Shown: piece after piece, positions 50,855-60,615 of the stretch
Layout of the letters: the number at the start of each line of letters is the position of its first letter
Position numbering within the stretch: position 1 is the stretch's first letter
Origin: Aliihoeflea sp. 40Bstr573
Lineage (GTDB): Bacteria > Pseudomonadota > Alphaproteobacteria > Rhizobiales > Rhizobiaceae
NCBI RefSeq assembly: GCF_024105655.1
Contig: NZ_JAAAMH010000003.1
Location: forward strand, 62,001 to 126,000
DNA: 64,000 bases
Direction: 5' to 3'
Position numbers and translations under genes: made by a program
Notes under the pieces: generated by a model
Told to the model about the DNA's origin: nothing
What the model saw: the letters and a program-made list of their open reading frames with translations, nothing else
The model's database searches: none

Positions 50855-52078
50855 ATGCCGCAGATCGTATTCGTACCAAAAGAAGTCGAGGGGGGAGAGC
50901 CGCGCGTCGCGGCCTCGCCCGATACTGTCAAGCGGCTCAAGGGCCTCGGTCTCGACGTTGTCGTTGAAGCAGGCGCAGGTACCGCCTCGCGCATCCCCGA
51001 CGCCGAATTCGAGAAGGCCGGCGCGCGGATCGGCACCGCCGCCGACGCATCCTCCGCCGATGTCGTCCTCAAGGTTCGGCGCCCGAACGACGCCGAACTG
51101 AAGGTCTACAAAAAAGGCGCCGCGGTCATCGCCGCGATGGACCCCTACGGCAACGACGCCGCCGTCGCCGCCATGGCCAGGGCGGGCGTCTCGGCCTTCG
51201 CGATGGAATTCATGCCGCGCATCACCCGCGCGCAGTCGATGGACATTCTCTCAAGCCAGGCCAATCTCGCCGGCTACCAGGCGGTCGTCGACGCGGCCGC
51301 CGAATATGACCGTGCATTGCCAATGATGATGACGGCGGCCGGGACCGTGCCCGCCGCAAAGGTCTTCATCATGGGCGTCGGCGTCGCCGGCCTGCAGGCC
51401 ATCGCGACCGCGCGCCGCATGGGCGCCGTCGTCACCGCGACGGACGTGCGCCCCGCCGCCAAGGAACAGGTCGCCTCGCTCGGCGCCAAGTTCCTCGCCG
51501 TCGAGGACGAGGAGTTCAAGGCGGCCGAGACAGCTGGCGGCTACGCCAAGGAAATGTCCAAGGAATACCAGGCCAAGCAGGCCGCGCTGACGGCCGAGCA
51601 CATCGCCAAGCAGGACATCGTCATCACCACCGCCCTGATCCCGGGCCGGCCCGCGCCGCGCCTCGTCTCGGCGCAGATGGTCGCTTCGATGAAGCCCGGT
51701 TCCGTCATCGTCGACCTCGCGGTCGAGCGCGGCGGCAATGTGGAGGGCGCCAAGCCCGGTGAAGTCGTGACGAGCGCCAACGACGTCAAGATCGTCGGTC
51801 ATCTCAACATGGCCGGCCGTGTCGCCGCCTCCGCCTCGCTGCTCTATGCAAAGAACCTATTCGCGTTCCTGGAGACGCTGGTCGACAAGGAGACGAAGAC
51901 GCTCGCGATCAGGCCGGACGACGAACTCGTCAAGGCGACGCTCCTGACCCATGAGGGCAAGGTCGTCCATGCGAATTTCGCGAAGGCCGAAACCGCGCCC
52001 GTCGAGGCTGCGGAGCCCCAGCCCCAGCCCCAGCCCCAGCCCAAGCCGAAATCCGCTTCGAAGAAGGGGGATGCGTGA
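50855..52078 (+). CDS. pntAA: NAD(P) transhydrogenase alpha subunit part 1 (NAD-binding)
   Basis: The 407-residue soluble domain I of proton-translocating transhydrogenase binds NAD(H). The alanine-dehydrogenase-like core has [19 protein letters not shown] at the start, [15 protein letters not shown], the Rossmann loop [13 protein letters not shown] and [12 protein letters not shown]. The C-terminus ends in a Pro-Gln/Pro-Lys tail coded by five AGCCCC-like repeats. The alpha subunit is split: the membrane part is a separate gene overlapping this stop, as in Rhodospirillum. Confidence 0.95.
   Translation: MPQIVFVPKEVEGGEPRVAASPDTVKRLKGLGLDVVVEAGAGTASRIPDAEFEKAGARIGTAADASSADVVLKVRRPNDAELKVYKKGAAVIAAMDPYGNDAAVAAMARAGVSAFAMEFMPRITRAQSMDILSSQANLAGYQAVVDAAAEYDRALPMMMTAAGTVPAAKVFIMGVGVAGLQAIATARRMGAVVTATDVRPAAKEQVASLGAKFLAVEDEEFKAAETAGGYAKEMSKEYQAKQAALTAEHIAKQDIVITTALIPGRPAPRLVSAQMVASMKPGSVIVDLAVERGGNVEGAKPGEVVTSANDVKIVGHLNMAGRVAASASLLYAKNLFAFLETLVDKETKTLAIRPDDELVKATLLTHEGKVVHANFAKAETAPVEAAEPQPQPQPQPKPKSASKKGDA
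52014..52043 (+). repeat. Hexanucleotide tandem repeat in the 3' end of pntAA
   Basis: Five successive copies of AGCCCC (the last is AGCCCA), in frame, coding for alternating Pro and Gln. An in-frame repeat like this can change copy number by slippage without breaking the gene, altering only linker length. Confidence 0.8.
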
Positions 52079-52494
52079 TGGAAATGACCGCGATGGAACG
52101 CGCCATCGAGCAGCTCGAGCAGGCGACCGCCGCACTGCGGCTCGCCTTCTCCGATCTTGAGACCGCGGAAGCGGCCGGCCATGCCGCCGCAGCGGCCACG
52201 GGCGGCGCGATCGACCCCTTCGTCTTCCGCTTTGCCATCTTCGTCCTGGCGATCTTCGTCGGCTACTATGTCGTCTGGTCGGTGACGCCGGCGCTGCACA
52301 CGCCCTTGATGGCGGTGACCAACGCCATTTCGTCGGTCATCGTCGTCGGCGCGCTTCTGGCGGTCGGCATCTCGGCCTCGGGGCTGGCAACCGGCTTCGG
52401 TTTCGTCGCCCTCATCCTTGCATCGGTGAATATCTTCGGCGGCTTCCTCGTCACCCACCGCATGCTCGCCATGTACAAGAAAAAAGAGAAGTGA
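52078..52494 (+). CDS. pntAB: NAD(P) transhydrogenase alpha subunit part 2 (membrane)
   Basis: A 138-residue protein: an N-terminal coiled stretch ([27 protein letters not shown]), then about three or four membrane spans beginning [20 protein letters not shown]. The motif [26 protein letters not shown] is the conserved start of the proton-channel domain II. ATG 52078 overlaps the pntAA stop as TGATG; a GTG at 52075 is possible. It assembles with PntAA and PntB. Confidence 0.93.
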   Translation: MEMTAMERAIEQLEQATAALRLAFSDLETAEAAGHAAAAATGGAIDPFVFRFAIFVLAIFVGYYVVWSVTPALHTPLMAVTNAISSVIVVGALLAVGISASGLATGFGFVALILASVNIFGGFLVTHRMLAMYKKKEK

Positions 52495-52504
52495 GGCGCA
52501 TTCG

Positions 52505-53905
52505 ATGAGCGAGAACTTCGCCTCCTTCCTCTACCTCGTCTCCGGCGTCCTGTTCATCATGGCGTTGCGGGGCCTGTCGCATCCCACCACCAGCCGTCAG
52601 GGCAATCTCTACGGCATGGTCGGCATGGGTATCGCCATCGTCACGACGCTGCTTCTGGCGCGTCCGACCTTCGGCGGTTTCCTCCTGATCGTCGTCGGAA
52701 TCGCGATTGGCGGTGGCATCGGCGCGGTGATCGCCAAGCGCATCCCGATGACCTCGATGCCGCAGCTCGTCGCTGCCTTCCACTCGCTCGTCGGCCTTGC
52801 AGCGGTGCTCGTCGCTGCCGCGGCCGTGTACGCGCCGGAAAGCTTCGGCGTCGGCACGGTCGGCCAGATCCACACCCAGGCGCTGATCGAGATGTCGCTC
52901 GGCGTCGCCATCGGTGCCATCACTTTCACCGGCTCGATCATCGCGTTCCTGAAGCTCGATGGGCGCATGTCGGGCAAGCCGATCATGCTTCCCGCGCGTC
53001 ACATGGTGAATGCGGCGATCGCAACCGCGCTCGTCCTGCTCGTCATCGTCCTCGTCATGACGCAGTCGACGCTGGCCTTCTGGCTGATCGTCCTCCTGTC
53101 CCTGGCACTCGGCGTCCTGATCATCATCCCCATCGGCGGCGCGGACATGCCGGTCGTCGTGTCGATGCTCAACTCGTATTCGGGCTGGGCGGCGGCCGGC
53201 ATCGGCTTCACGCTCGGCAACCTCGCGCTGATCATTACCGGCGCGCTCGTCGGCTCGTCGGGCGCGATCCTGTCCTACATCATGTGCAAGGGCATGAACC
53301 GCTCCTTCATCTCCGTCATTCTCGGCGGTTTTGGCGGCGAAACGGCTGCCGCCGGCGCGGATGACGGGATCGAGCGAACGGTCAAGCAGGGCTCGGCCGA
53401 CGACGCGGCCTACCTCATGATGAACGCGCAGAAGGTCATCATCGTGCCCGGCTACGGCATGGCCGTCGCGCAGGCGCAGCATGCGCTGCGCGAGATGGCC
53501 GACACGCTCAAGGCCAACGGCGTCGAGGTCAAATACGCGATCCACCCCGTCGCCGGCCGCATGCCCGGCCACATGAACGTGCTTCTGGCCGAGGCGAACG
53601 TGCCTTACGACGAGGTCTTCGAACTGGAAGACATCAACTCGGAATTCGCCCAGGCCGACGTCGCCTACGTCATAGGCGCCAACGACGTCACCAACCCGTC
53701 CGCCCGCGACGACAAGTCCTCGCCGATCTACGGCATGCCCATCCTCGACGTCGACAAGGCCCGCACCTGCCTCTTCGTCAAGCGCTCGCTCGGCTCGGGC
53801 TATGCCGGTATCGACAACACGCTGTTCTACAAGGACGGCACGATGATGCTGCTCGGCGACGCCAAGAAGATGACCGAGGAAATCGTCAAGGCGATGGCGC
53901 ACTGA
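52505..53905 (+). CDS. pntB: NAD(P) transhydrogenase beta subunit
   Basis: The 466-residue PntB has about eight or nine membrane spans and a C-terminal NADP-binding domain III. Key motifs are ALRGLSHPTTSRQGN at the start, MLNSYSGWAAAGIGFTLGN in the membrane part, and in domain III IVPGYGMAVAQAQH, HPVAGRMPGHMNVLLAEA and YVIGANDVTNPSARDD, with KRSLGSGYAGIDN near the end. The complex uses the proton gradient to reduce NADP with NADH. NADPH so made could supply GltBD and nucleotide reduction. A strong terminator follows. Confidence 0.97.
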   Translation: MSENFASFLYLVSGVLFIMALRGLSHPTTSRQGNLYGMVGMGIAIVTTLLLARPTFGGFLLIVVGIAIGGGIGAVIAKRIPMTSMPQLVAAFHSLVGLAAVLVAAAAVYAPESFGVGTVGQIHTQALIEMSLGVAIGAITFTGSIIAFLKLDGRMSGKPIMLPARHMVNAAIATALVLLVIVLVMTQSTLAFWLIVLLSLALGVLIIIPIGGADMPVVVSMLNSYSGWAAAGIGFTLGNLALIITGALVGSSGAILSYIMCKGMNRSFISVILGGFGGETAAAGADDGIERTVKQGSADDAAYLMMNAQKVIIVPGYGMAVAQAQHALREMADTLKANGVEVKYAIHPVAGRMPGHMNVLLAEANVPYDEVFELEDINSEFAQADVAYVIGANDVTNPSARDDKSSPIYGMPILDVDKARTCLFVKRSLGSGYAGIDNTLFYKDGTMMLLGDAKKMTEEIVKAMAH

Positions 53906-53914
53906 CCACAAACA

Positions 53915-53942
53915 AAAAACCCGGCTGAAAAGCCGGGTTTTT
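53915..53942. terminator. Strong bidirectional terminator after pntB
   Basis: Twelve-base-pair stem AAAAACCCGGCT (53915-53926) / AGCCGGGTTTTT (53931-53942) with a GAAA tetraloop. The A and T runs make it work on both strands, ending pntB and the convergent DUF992 gene. Confidence 0.92.
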
Positions 53943-53960
53943 GCTTTGCATGTTGGACGA

Positions 53961-54434
53961 CTACAGCGCCCGCAGCTTGAACTCCGTCACACCGAGCGCC
54001 ACGTTCAGGCCCGTCTGTGCCTGAACGCTCAGCGGTTGCAGCATCAGCGATTCATTCGACCCGCCGACGAGCACGCTGACACCGCCGCCCACCGCCGCCG
54101 TCACTTCGGCCGAAGCGCCATAATAGTCGCCGGCCAGGGCGGCGGGCGAGAGCTCGGCAGCGGTCGGTGCCAGAACGGCCCACTGCATCACCGCGGCGCT
54201 CGTCACGCCGACGTCGAGGCCATACTTGTTGACGACGCCGACGAACTGGACCGGCGGACGGCCGTCGGAGGGGGTGAAGGCGCACTGCATGTCCCGTGAG
54301 GAACCGAAGATGGCGCCGACGTCGCCCTCGATGGCGCATTCGAGCATGCCCATTTCGGCGCGCGTTTCCTGCGCCTGCGCGACCGTGGCGGATGTTCCCG
54401 CGACGAGGGCGGCGGCGATCAGTGTGCGGATCAT
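53961..54434 (-). CDS. Exported DUF992-like protein
   Basis: A 157-residue protein with a signal peptide (MIRTLIAAALVAGTSATVAQAQE, cut after AQA, split in this text for its hydrophobic run at residues 5-20). The mature part has two conserved cysteines (MLECAIEGDVG and DMQCAFTPSDG) that could form a disulfide in the periplasm, and a YYGASAEVTAAVGGGVSVLVGGSN beta-rich end. It resembles the alphaproteobacterial DUF992 family, function unknown. GGGAG lies before the ATG at 54434. Confidence 0.8.
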   Translation of the reverse strand: MIRTLIAAALVAGTSATVAQAQETRAEMGMLECAIEGDVGAIFGSSRDMQCAFTPSDGRPPVQFVGVVNKYGLDVGVTSAAVMQWAVLAPTAAELSPAALAGDYYGASAEVTAAVGGGVSVLVGGSNESLMLQPLSVQAQTGLNVALGVTEFKLRAL

Positions 54435-54497
54435 ATGAAGTCTCCCGTTCGAGCGTCTGCCTGACAACCGAACGGGCGGAAGATCGTTCCGATTACG

Positions 54498-55337
54498 TTA
54501 CGAAGCGCGCGTCCGGCTCAGCCCCTCGCGGGCTACCTCGAGGCTGGGGTCCAGCCGCGCCGCCTCGGCATAGGAACGTGCGGCACGTTCGCGATCGCCA
54601 CGACGCTCGAGGATGAGCGCCTGATAGGCCCAGGCTTCCGCATTCGTCTTGTCGAGGTTCAAAGCCGTATTGAAATCGGCCAGCGCGTTGTCCTCGTTGT
54701 TGATCGCGAGATAGGACAGGCCGCGCGCCGCGTATGGCTCGGCCGCGTTCGAGGCGAGCGAGATCGACTGGGCGAAATCGGCGATGGCGAAGTCATGCTG
54801 GTTGCGGGTCTGGTAGAGAAGCCCGCGATTGTAGTAGGCGCGCGGGTCGGTCGTATCGAGCTGGATCGCGCGCTCGAAATCCTGGAACGCGCTATTGGCG
54901 TTGCCGGCGAGCCGGTAGAGATTGCCGCGGCCAATCAGGGCCGAATCGTAGTTCGGGTTGAGCTGGAGCGCCTGGTTGTAGTCGGCGAGCGCGGCCTGCT
55001 GGTTGCCCATGTTGCGATGGATCAGCGCGCGGTTGTTGTAGGCTTGATAGAAGCCCGGATTGAGCTGGATGGCGCGGTCGAAATCGGCCAGCGCCTCGGC
55101 GTTGCGGCCGCCGCGGCCATAGGCCGTACCGCGCACATTATAGGCTTGCGGGTCCTGGGGGGAACGCTCGATGACGGCGGTCAGCGAGGAGATGTTCTCG
55201 CTCGAAGCCTGCGCGGCGTCCATCGGCGAGACTGTCGATATCGTTTCGGGCGCGGTCTGGCAGGCGGCGAGCGCCAGCACGGAGACGAGGGCGAAGGCGG
55301 TGGCGGTACGCCTGGCGTGGCGCGCGGTCGAAATCAT
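54498..55337 (-). CDS. TPR-repeat lipoprotein
   Basis: A 279-residue protein with a lipoprotein signal, hydrophobic run then LALAAC with lipid-anchored Cys26. About six tetratricopeptide repeats follow (for example AYNNRALIHRNMGNQQAALA and GRGNLYRLAGNANSAFQDFE), giving a superhelix for protein binding. It resembles NlpI-type outer-membrane-anchored adaptors that recruit proteases or cell-wall enzymes. It is downstream of rpsU on the same strand, but a terminator between them suggests separate transcription. Confidence 0.88.
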   Translation of the reverse strand: MISTARHARRTATAFALVSVLALAACQTAPETISTVSPMDAAQASSENISSLTAVIERSPQDPQAYNVRGTAYGRGGRNAEALADFDRAIQLNPGFYQAYNNRALIHRNMGNQQAALADYNQALQLNPNYDSALIGRGNLYRLAGNANSAFQDFERAIQLDTTDPRAYYNRGLLYQTRNQHDFAIADFAQSISLASNAAEPYAARGLSYLAINNEDNALADFNTALNLDKTNAEAWAYQALILERRGDRERAARSYAEAARLDPSLEVAREGLSRTRAS

Positions 55338-55398
55338 CGGCTGGTTCCCCCAGTTCGGATTTGGCAGGCAGGCTGCTTCGGATCAAACGCGGACAACG

Positions 55399-55430
55399 AA
55401 AAAAGGTGGCAGCGATTGCTCGCGCCACCT
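55399..55430 (-). terminator. Terminator downstream of rpsU
   Basis: On the minus strand, AGGTGGC pairs with GCCACCT (plus-strand 55404-55410 and 55424-55430) and is followed by a run of six T. It lies 36 nt after the rpsU stop codon. Confidence 0.8.
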
Positions 55431-55466
55431 CTGATAATTCGGCAATAAAGACCAAAAAGCGGCAGA

Positions 55467-55703
55467 TCAACGCGCCGCTACAGGGGCACGACCGCCGCCG
55501 ACCAGGCCTTCGCGCTGGGCGCGCTTGCGGGCCAGCTTGCGGGCGCGGCGAACGGCTTCGGCCTTTTCGCGGGCGCGCTTTTCGGACGGCTTCTCGTAGT
55601 GGCCGCGCATCTTCATCTCGCGGAAGATACCTTCGCGCTGCATCTTCTTCTTGAGCGCGCGGAGCGCCTGATCAACATTGTTGTCGCGGACGAGTACCTG
55701 CAC
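55467..55703 (-). CDS. rpsU: 30S ribosomal protein S21
   Basis: A 78-residue basic protein. It starts [20 protein letters not shown] and continues with [16 protein letters not shown], the conserved S21 core, with a C-terminal Arg/Lys-rich tail that is longer than in E. coli (71 residues), as in rhizobia. S21 helps mRNA pairing at the 30S anti-Shine-Dalgarno region. It is monocistronic by its terminator. Confidence 0.97.
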   Translation of the reverse strand: MQVLVRDNNVDQALRALKKKMQREGIFREMKMRGHYEKPSEKRAREKAEAVRRARKLARKRAQREGLVGGGRAPVAAR

Positions 55704-56005
55704 GTGCGTTCCTGTTCGTTACCGTGGATCTGTCTAAATTCGTAAGCGCAAGGAATTGCGCCCGTGGCACGCACCACGGATCGGTGCGGCTCATATCACC
55801 GCCCGCATCCCTTGTCGAGCGGAAATCGTCTGGCGCCGAAACGGCATGCAACCTGCCAATTCGTCGCAGTCAAATCGGCGCGGCGCAAACGGGCAATCGA
55901 AGTCGCAATCAGTGCAAGGCGCCTCGGCGCTTTTCGCTAGTCATAGCTTCGCCATCCTGGTTCTCCTGGATGTCGTTTTCCAACGGTCCGCGAGGCACGA
56001 GCCCC
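55704..56005. other. Divergent leader region between rpsU and soxB
   Basis: About 300 bp without a convincing gene. It should hold the promoters of rpsU (minus) and of the sox operon (plus). Short inverted repeats such as CGTGGCACGCACCACG (about 55770) are present. No glycine-type or THF-type riboswitch could be recognised by eye, and no complete sigma-54 site was found. Confidence 0.4.
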
Positions 56006-57259
56006 ATGCGCAAATATTCGGTCTTCGCCATCGCCCGCGAGGCGCTTCGCGGCCACAAGGGATGGGAGGAGCAATGGTCCTCGCCCGAGCCGCGCTCCGA
56101 ATACGACGTCATCATCGTCGGTGCAGGCGGGCATGGCCTTGCAACCGCCTACTATCTTGCCAAGGAGCACGGCGTCACCAACATCGCGGTTCTGGAGAAA
56201 GGCTGGCTCGGCGGCGGCAATACCGGCCGCAACACCACCATCATCCGCTCCAACTATCTCTACGACGAATCGGCCGGGATCTACGACCACGCCGTGAAGC
56301 TGTGGGACGGGCTTTCGCAGGACCTCAACTACAACGTCATGTATTCGGCCCGCGGCGTCATGATGCTGGCCCACAACGTCCGCGACGTTCAGGTCTTCAA
56401 GCGGCATATCCACGCCAATCGGCTCAATGGCGTCGACAATGAATGGCTGACGCCGGAAGAAGCGCAGGCCTTCTGTCCGCCGCTCAACATCTCGAAGTCG
56501 GCCCGCTATCCCGTGATGGGCGCGGCGCTCCAGCGGCGCGGCGGCACGGCGCGGCACGACGCCGTCGCCTGGGGATATGCGCGCGCGGCGGCAGACCGCG
56601 GCGTCCACATCATCCAGAACTGCGAGGTCACCGGCGTTCGCCGCTCGGCCAACGGCCATGTGACTGGCGTCGACACCTCGCGCGGCTTCATCGGCGCCAA
56701 GAAGGTCGGCGTCGTCGCGGCAGGGCACTCCTCGGTCATCATGCAGATGGCGGACGTGCGCATGCCGCTCGAATCCTATCCGCTTCAGGCGCTGGTTTCC
56801 GAGCCGGTCAAGCCGGTGTTTCCCTGCGTTGTCATGTCGAACACGGTCCACGCCTACATTTCGCAGTCCGACAAGGGCGAGCTCGTCATCGGCGCGGGAA
56901 CGGACCAGTATACCTCCTATTCGCAGACCGGCGGCTTCCACATCCTCAACCACACGCTCGACGCCATCTGCGAGATGTTCCCGATGTTCACGCGCATGAA
57001 GATGCTGCGCTCATGGGGCGGCATCGTCGACGTGACGCCCGACCGCTCTCCGATTCTCGCCAAGACACCGGTACCGGGGCTCTACGTCAATTGCGGCTGG
57101 GGCACGGGCGGGTTCAAGGCGACACCGGGCTCCGGCCACGTCTTCGCGCACACCATCGCCAACGACAATCCGCACCCGATCAACGCGCCGTTCAACCTCG
57201 AACGCTTCCGCACCGGCCGCCTCATCGACGAAGCTGCTGCCGCCGCCGTCGCGCACTAG
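56006..57259 (+). CDS. soxB: Sarcosine oxidase beta subunit
   Basis: The 417-residue beta subunit of heterotetrameric sarcosine oxidase oxidises sarcosine to glycine with transfer of the methyl group to tetrahydrofolate and release of H2O2. It starts [17 protein letters not shown] like rhizobial SoxB. The FAD loop is [18 protein letters not shown] (about 35-52). His184 in [13 protein letters not shown] is the likely covalent FMN site of the family. The C-terminal [14 protein letters not shown] completes the FAD site. The ribosome site before this ATG is weak; an in-frame start at 55970 is possible but less family-like. Confidence 0.96.
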   Translation: MRKYSVFAIAREALRGHKGWEEQWSSPEPRSEYDVIIVGAGGHGLATAYYLAKEHGVTNIAVLEKGWLGGGNTGRNTTIIRSNYLYDESAGIYDHAVKLWDGLSQDLNYNVMYSARGVMMLAHNVRDVQVFKRHIHANRLNGVDNEWLTPEEAQAFCPPLNISKSARYPVMGAALQRRGGTARHDAVAWGYARAAADRGVHIIQNCEVTGVRRSANGHVTGVDTSRGFIGAKKVGVVAAGHSSVIMQMADVRMPLESYPLQALVSEPVKPVFPCVVMSNTVHAYISQSDKGELVIGAGTDQYTSYSQTGGFHILNHTLDAICEMFPMFTRMKMLRSWGGIVDVTPDRSPILAKTPVPGLYVNCGWGTGGFKATPGSGHVFAHTIANDNPHPINAPFNLERFRTGRLIDEAAAAAVAH

Positions 57260-57268
57260 GATTCCTCC

Positions 57269-57637
57269 ATGCTTCTCATCCGCTGCCCCTATTGCGAGGA
57301 AGAGCGTCCCGAGCTCGAATTTCGTCATGCCGGCGAGGCGCATATCGCGCGCTCGGCCGAAATGAGCGAACTGAGCGACGACGAGTTCGAGAAATTCCTG
57401 TTCATCCGCCAGAACCCGAAGGGCCTGATCTTCGAGCGCTGGCGCCATGTCCATGGCTGCGGTCGCTTCTTCAATGCCGCTCGCGATACGGTCTCGGACA
57501 AGTTCCACCTGACCTACAAGGCCGGCGAGCCGAGACCGGACATCACGCTGATGGCGCCATCGGGCCCTTCGGCATGGGCCAATCGCGATCCGGCCGAGCT
57601 GAACGTCAACACGCCTGACAGGGACAAGGGCGCATGA
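57269..57637 (+). CDS. soxD: Sarcosine oxidase delta subunit
   Basis: A 122-residue zinc subunit. It begins MLLIRCPYCEEERPELEF; Cys6, Cys9, a His and a Cys in HVHGCGRFF form the zinc site of the family. It helps hold the alpha and beta subunits together. It lies 9 nt after soxB and overlaps soxA as ATGA. Confidence 0.95.
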   Translation: MLLIRCPYCEEERPELEFRHAGEAHIARSAEMSELSDDEFEKFLFIRQNPKGLIFERWRHVHGCGRFFNAARDTVSDKFHLTYKAGEPRPDITLMAPSGPSAWANRDPAELNVNTPDRDKGA

Positions 57638-60615
57638 TGACCGAAACCTTCCGCATCGCCGGTGCCGGCCGCCTGACGCCTGCGCGCACTGCGCGCTTCA
57701 CCTTCGACGGCAAGGCGTACGCGGGGCTCGAGGGCGATACGCTCGCCTCAGCGCTTCTTGCCAATGGCGTCCATCTCGTCGGCCGCTCCTTCAAGTACCA
57801 CCGCCCGCGCGGCGTGCTGTCGGCCGGCGCGGAGGAGCCGAACGCACTCGTCGGTATCCATCGCGATGCCGCCCGCAAGACGCCGAACGTGCGCGCCACG
57901 GTGCAGGAACTCTACGACGGTCTTACCGCCGTCTCGCAGAACCGCTGGCCCTCGCTCGCCTTCGACATCGGGGAGGCCAACGATCTCGGCTCGCCGCTGT
58001 TCTCGGCCGGCTTCTACTACAAGACCTTCATGTGGCCGAAGGCAGCGTGGGACAAGGTCTATGAGCCCTTCATCCGTCGCGCGGCCGGGCTCGGCGTCGC
58101 GCCGGACCAGCCCGATCCGGATCACTACTCGTCACTTTATGCCCATTGCGACGTGCTCGTCCTTGGCGGGGGCGCGGCGGGCATTGCGGCCGCGCTGGCG
58201 GCAGCTGCCGGTGGCGCGCGCGTCATCCTGGCCGACGAACAGGCCAAGTTCGGCGGCGCTCTGCGCTTCGAGACGGGCGCCGAAATCGATGGCATGGGCG
58301 GCTGGGACTGGGCACAGGCCAGCCTGTCGAAGCTGAAGGCCATGGACAATGTTCGCGTCCTGCCGCGCGCGACAGCCTTCGGCTACTACGCGCAAAACCT
58401 TGTGGGCCTCGTCGAGCGCGTCACAGATCATCTCGCCAATCCCGGCAAGGACCTGCCGCGCGAGCGCCTCTGGCAAGTACGCGCGGGCAAGGTGGTCATT
58501 GCGACAGGTGCGATCGAGCGGCACATGGTCTTCGCCGACAACGACCGGCCAGGCATCATGCTTGCATCGGCCGCCCGCACCTTCCTCAACCAGTATGGCG
58601 TCGCGGTCGGCACAAATGTCGGCGTTTACACGGCGACCGATTCCGCCTACGCGGCGGCCATCGACCTCAAAAAGGCTGGCGTCACCATTGCCGCCATCAT
58701 CGACATCCGAGACGACCCGAAAGGCGCGGCCATCGATGAAGCCCGCGGGCTCGGCATCGAGGTCCTGACCGGCCACGCCGTCACGAAGACCGGTGGCAAG
58801 CTGCGCGTTTCGTCCATGGCCGTCGCGCCGAAGGCGGGCGGGGCGACGCGCGTCATCCCCATCGACGCGCTGTTGATGTCTTCCGGCTGGACGCCCTCCG
58901 TCCACCTTTTCTCGCAGTCCCGCGGCAAGGTCGCGTTCGACGAGGCGACGCAACGCTTTCTTCCCGGCAGTTATGCGCAGGACTGCGTCTCGGTCGGCGC
59001 GTGCAACGGCACGGATACGCTTCAGGCGGTCATCGAAGAAGCTTATGCGGCCGGCGAGACAGCCGCAAAGCAGCCGAAAGGCAACCGCCCCACCGCCTCC
59101 ACCACGGAAAACTGGGCCGGCGGCATGCTTGGCACCGGTCCGGGCGCGGAGCCCGATACCACCGTCAAGGCGTTCGTCGATTTCCAGAACGACGTGACCG
59201 CCAAGGACATCCGGCTTGCCGTGCGCGAAGGGATGCGCTCCATCGAGCACGTCAAGCGCTTCACGACCAACGGCATGGCGACCGACCAGGGCAAGACGTC
59301 GAACATGCACGGCCTTGCCATCGCCGCCGAGGTGCTCGGCAAGCCGATCCCGCAGGTCGGCCTGACCACCTTCCGCGCGCCCTATACGCCGGTCACCTTC
59401 GGCGCCATCGTCGGGCATTCGCGGGGTTCTCTCTTCGATCCGACGCGCCGGACCGCCATGCACGGCTTTGCAGAAGGCCGCGGCGCGGTGTTCGAGGATG
59501 TCGGGCAGTGGAAGCGCGCCTGGTATTTCCCGCAGGCGGGCGAGGACATGTACCAGGCCGTTGCGCGCGAATCGAAAACGGTGCGCCAGTCGGCCGGCAT
59601 CTTCGACGCGTCGACCCTCGGCAAGATCGAGATTGTCGGCCCGGACGCCGCCGCCTTCATGGAACTCCTCTACACCAACCCGTGGGCGAAGCTCGAGCCC
59701 GGCCGCTGCCGCTATGGCATCATGCTGCGCGAGGACGGCTTCATCTACGATGACGGCGTCGTCGGCCGCCTTGCCGACGACCGCTTTCATGTGACGACGA
59801 CGACCGGCGGGGCCGCGCGGGTCATGAATCACATGGAGGACTACCTCCAGACCGAGTTCCCGCATCTGCAGGTCTACCTGACTTCGATCTCGGAGCAGTG
59901 GGCGGTCATCGCGGTTCAGGGACCGAGGAGCCGCGACATCATCGCGCCGCTGGTCGAGGGCATCGACATTTCCGATGCCGCCATGCCGCACATGTCGGTG
60001 CGCGAGGGCACGATCTGCGGCGTGCCGACCCGGCTCTTCCACATGTCGTTCACCGGCGAGCGCGGCTTCGAGATCAACGTGCCTGCCGATTTTGGCGAGA
60101 GCGTCCTGGAAGCCGTGTGGGCCGAGGCGCAGAAGCATGGCGCGTGCCTCTACGGCACGGAAACGATGCACGTCCTGCGCGCCGAAAAGGGCTACATCAT
60201 CGTCGGCCAGGAAACCGACGGCACGGTCACCCCGCACGATGCCGGGCTCGACTGGGCGATCGGCAAGAAGAAGAAGGACTTCGTCGGCATTCGCGGGCTG
60301 AAGCGCCCCGACCTCGTCGGCACCGGCCGCAAGCAGCTCGTCGGCCTGAAGACGGTCGATCCGAACGTGGTTCTGGAAGAGGGCGCCCAGATCGTCGCCG
60401 ATCCCGACCAGCCGATTCCGATGAAGATGATCGGCCACGTCACATCGAGCTACTGGTCGTCCAATTGCGGCCGCTCGATCGCGCTGGCGCTGGTGGTGGA
60501 CGGGCGCGAGAAGATGGGCCAGCGGCTCTTCGTGCCGATGCCCGACCGGGTGATCGAAGTCGAGGTAACGGGAACGGTGTTCTTTGATGAGAGCGGGGAT
60601 CGGTTGAATGGTTGA
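57634..60615 (+). CDS. soxA: Sarcosine oxidase alpha subunit
   Basis: A 993-residue multidomain subunit. The N-terminal part (about 1-110) is the 2Fe-2S-like fold seen in SoxA (TFDGKAYAGLEGDTLASALL and SFKYHRPRGV). It is followed by an NAD-binding Rossmann domain with VLVLGGGAAGIAAALAAAAG (about 170) and a C-terminal aminomethyltransferase (GcvT-like) domain from about 600 that binds tetrahydrofolate. Length is normal. soxG overlaps its end by 8 nt. Confidence 0.96.
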   Translation: MMTETFRIAGAGRLTPARTARFTFDGKAYAGLEGDTLASALLANGVHLVGRSFKYHRPRGVLSAGAEEPNALVGIHRDAARKTPNVRATVQELYDGLTAVSQNRWPSLAFDIGEANDLGSPLFSAGFYYKTFMWPKAAWDKVYEPFIRRAAGLGVAPDQPDPDHYSSLYAHCDVLVLGGGAAGIAAALAAAAGGARVILADEQAKFGGALRFETGAEIDGMGGWDWAQASLSKLKAMDNVRVLPRATAFGYYAQNLVGLVERVTDHLANPGKDLPRERLWQVRAGKVVIATGAIERHMVFADNDRPGIMLASAARTFLNQYGVAVGTNVGVYTATDSAYAAAIDLKKAGVTIAAIIDIRDDPKGAAIDEARGLGIEVLTGHAVTKTGGKLRVSSMAVAPKAGGATRVIPIDALLMSSGWTPSVHLFSQSRGKVAFDEATQRFLPGSYAQDCVSVGACNGTDTLQAVIEEAYAAGETAAKQPKGNRPTASTTENWAGGMLGTGPGAEPDTTVKAFVDFQNDVTAKDIRLAVREGMRSIEHVKRFTTNGMATDQGKTSNMHGLAIAAEVLGKPIPQVGLTTFRAPYTPVTFGAIVGHSRGSLFDPTRRTAMHGFAEGRGAVFEDVGQWKRAWYFPQAGEDMYQAVARESKTVRQSAGIFDASTLGKIEIVGPDAAAFMELLYTNPWAKLEPGRCRYGIMLREDGFIYDDGVVGRLADDRFHVTTTTGGAARVMNHMEDYLQTEFPHLQVYLTSISEQWAVIAVQGPRSRDIIAPLVEGIDISDAAMPHMSVREGTICGVPTRLFHMSFTGERGFEINVPADFGESVLEAVWAEAQKHGACLYGTETMHVLRAEKGYIIVGQETDGTVTPHDAGLDWAIGKKKKDFVGIRGLKRPDLVGTGRKQLVGLKTVDPNVVLEEGAQIVADPDQPIPMKMIGHVTSSYWSSNCGRSIALALVVDGREKMGQRLFVPMPDRVIEVEVTGTVFFDESGDRLNG

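Noticed and set aside
55704..56005. Sigma-54 promoter or glycine/THF riboswitch before soxB
   Set aside because: A TGGCAC is present near 55765 but no TTGC at the right spacing, and no conserved riboswitch core could be traced by eye.
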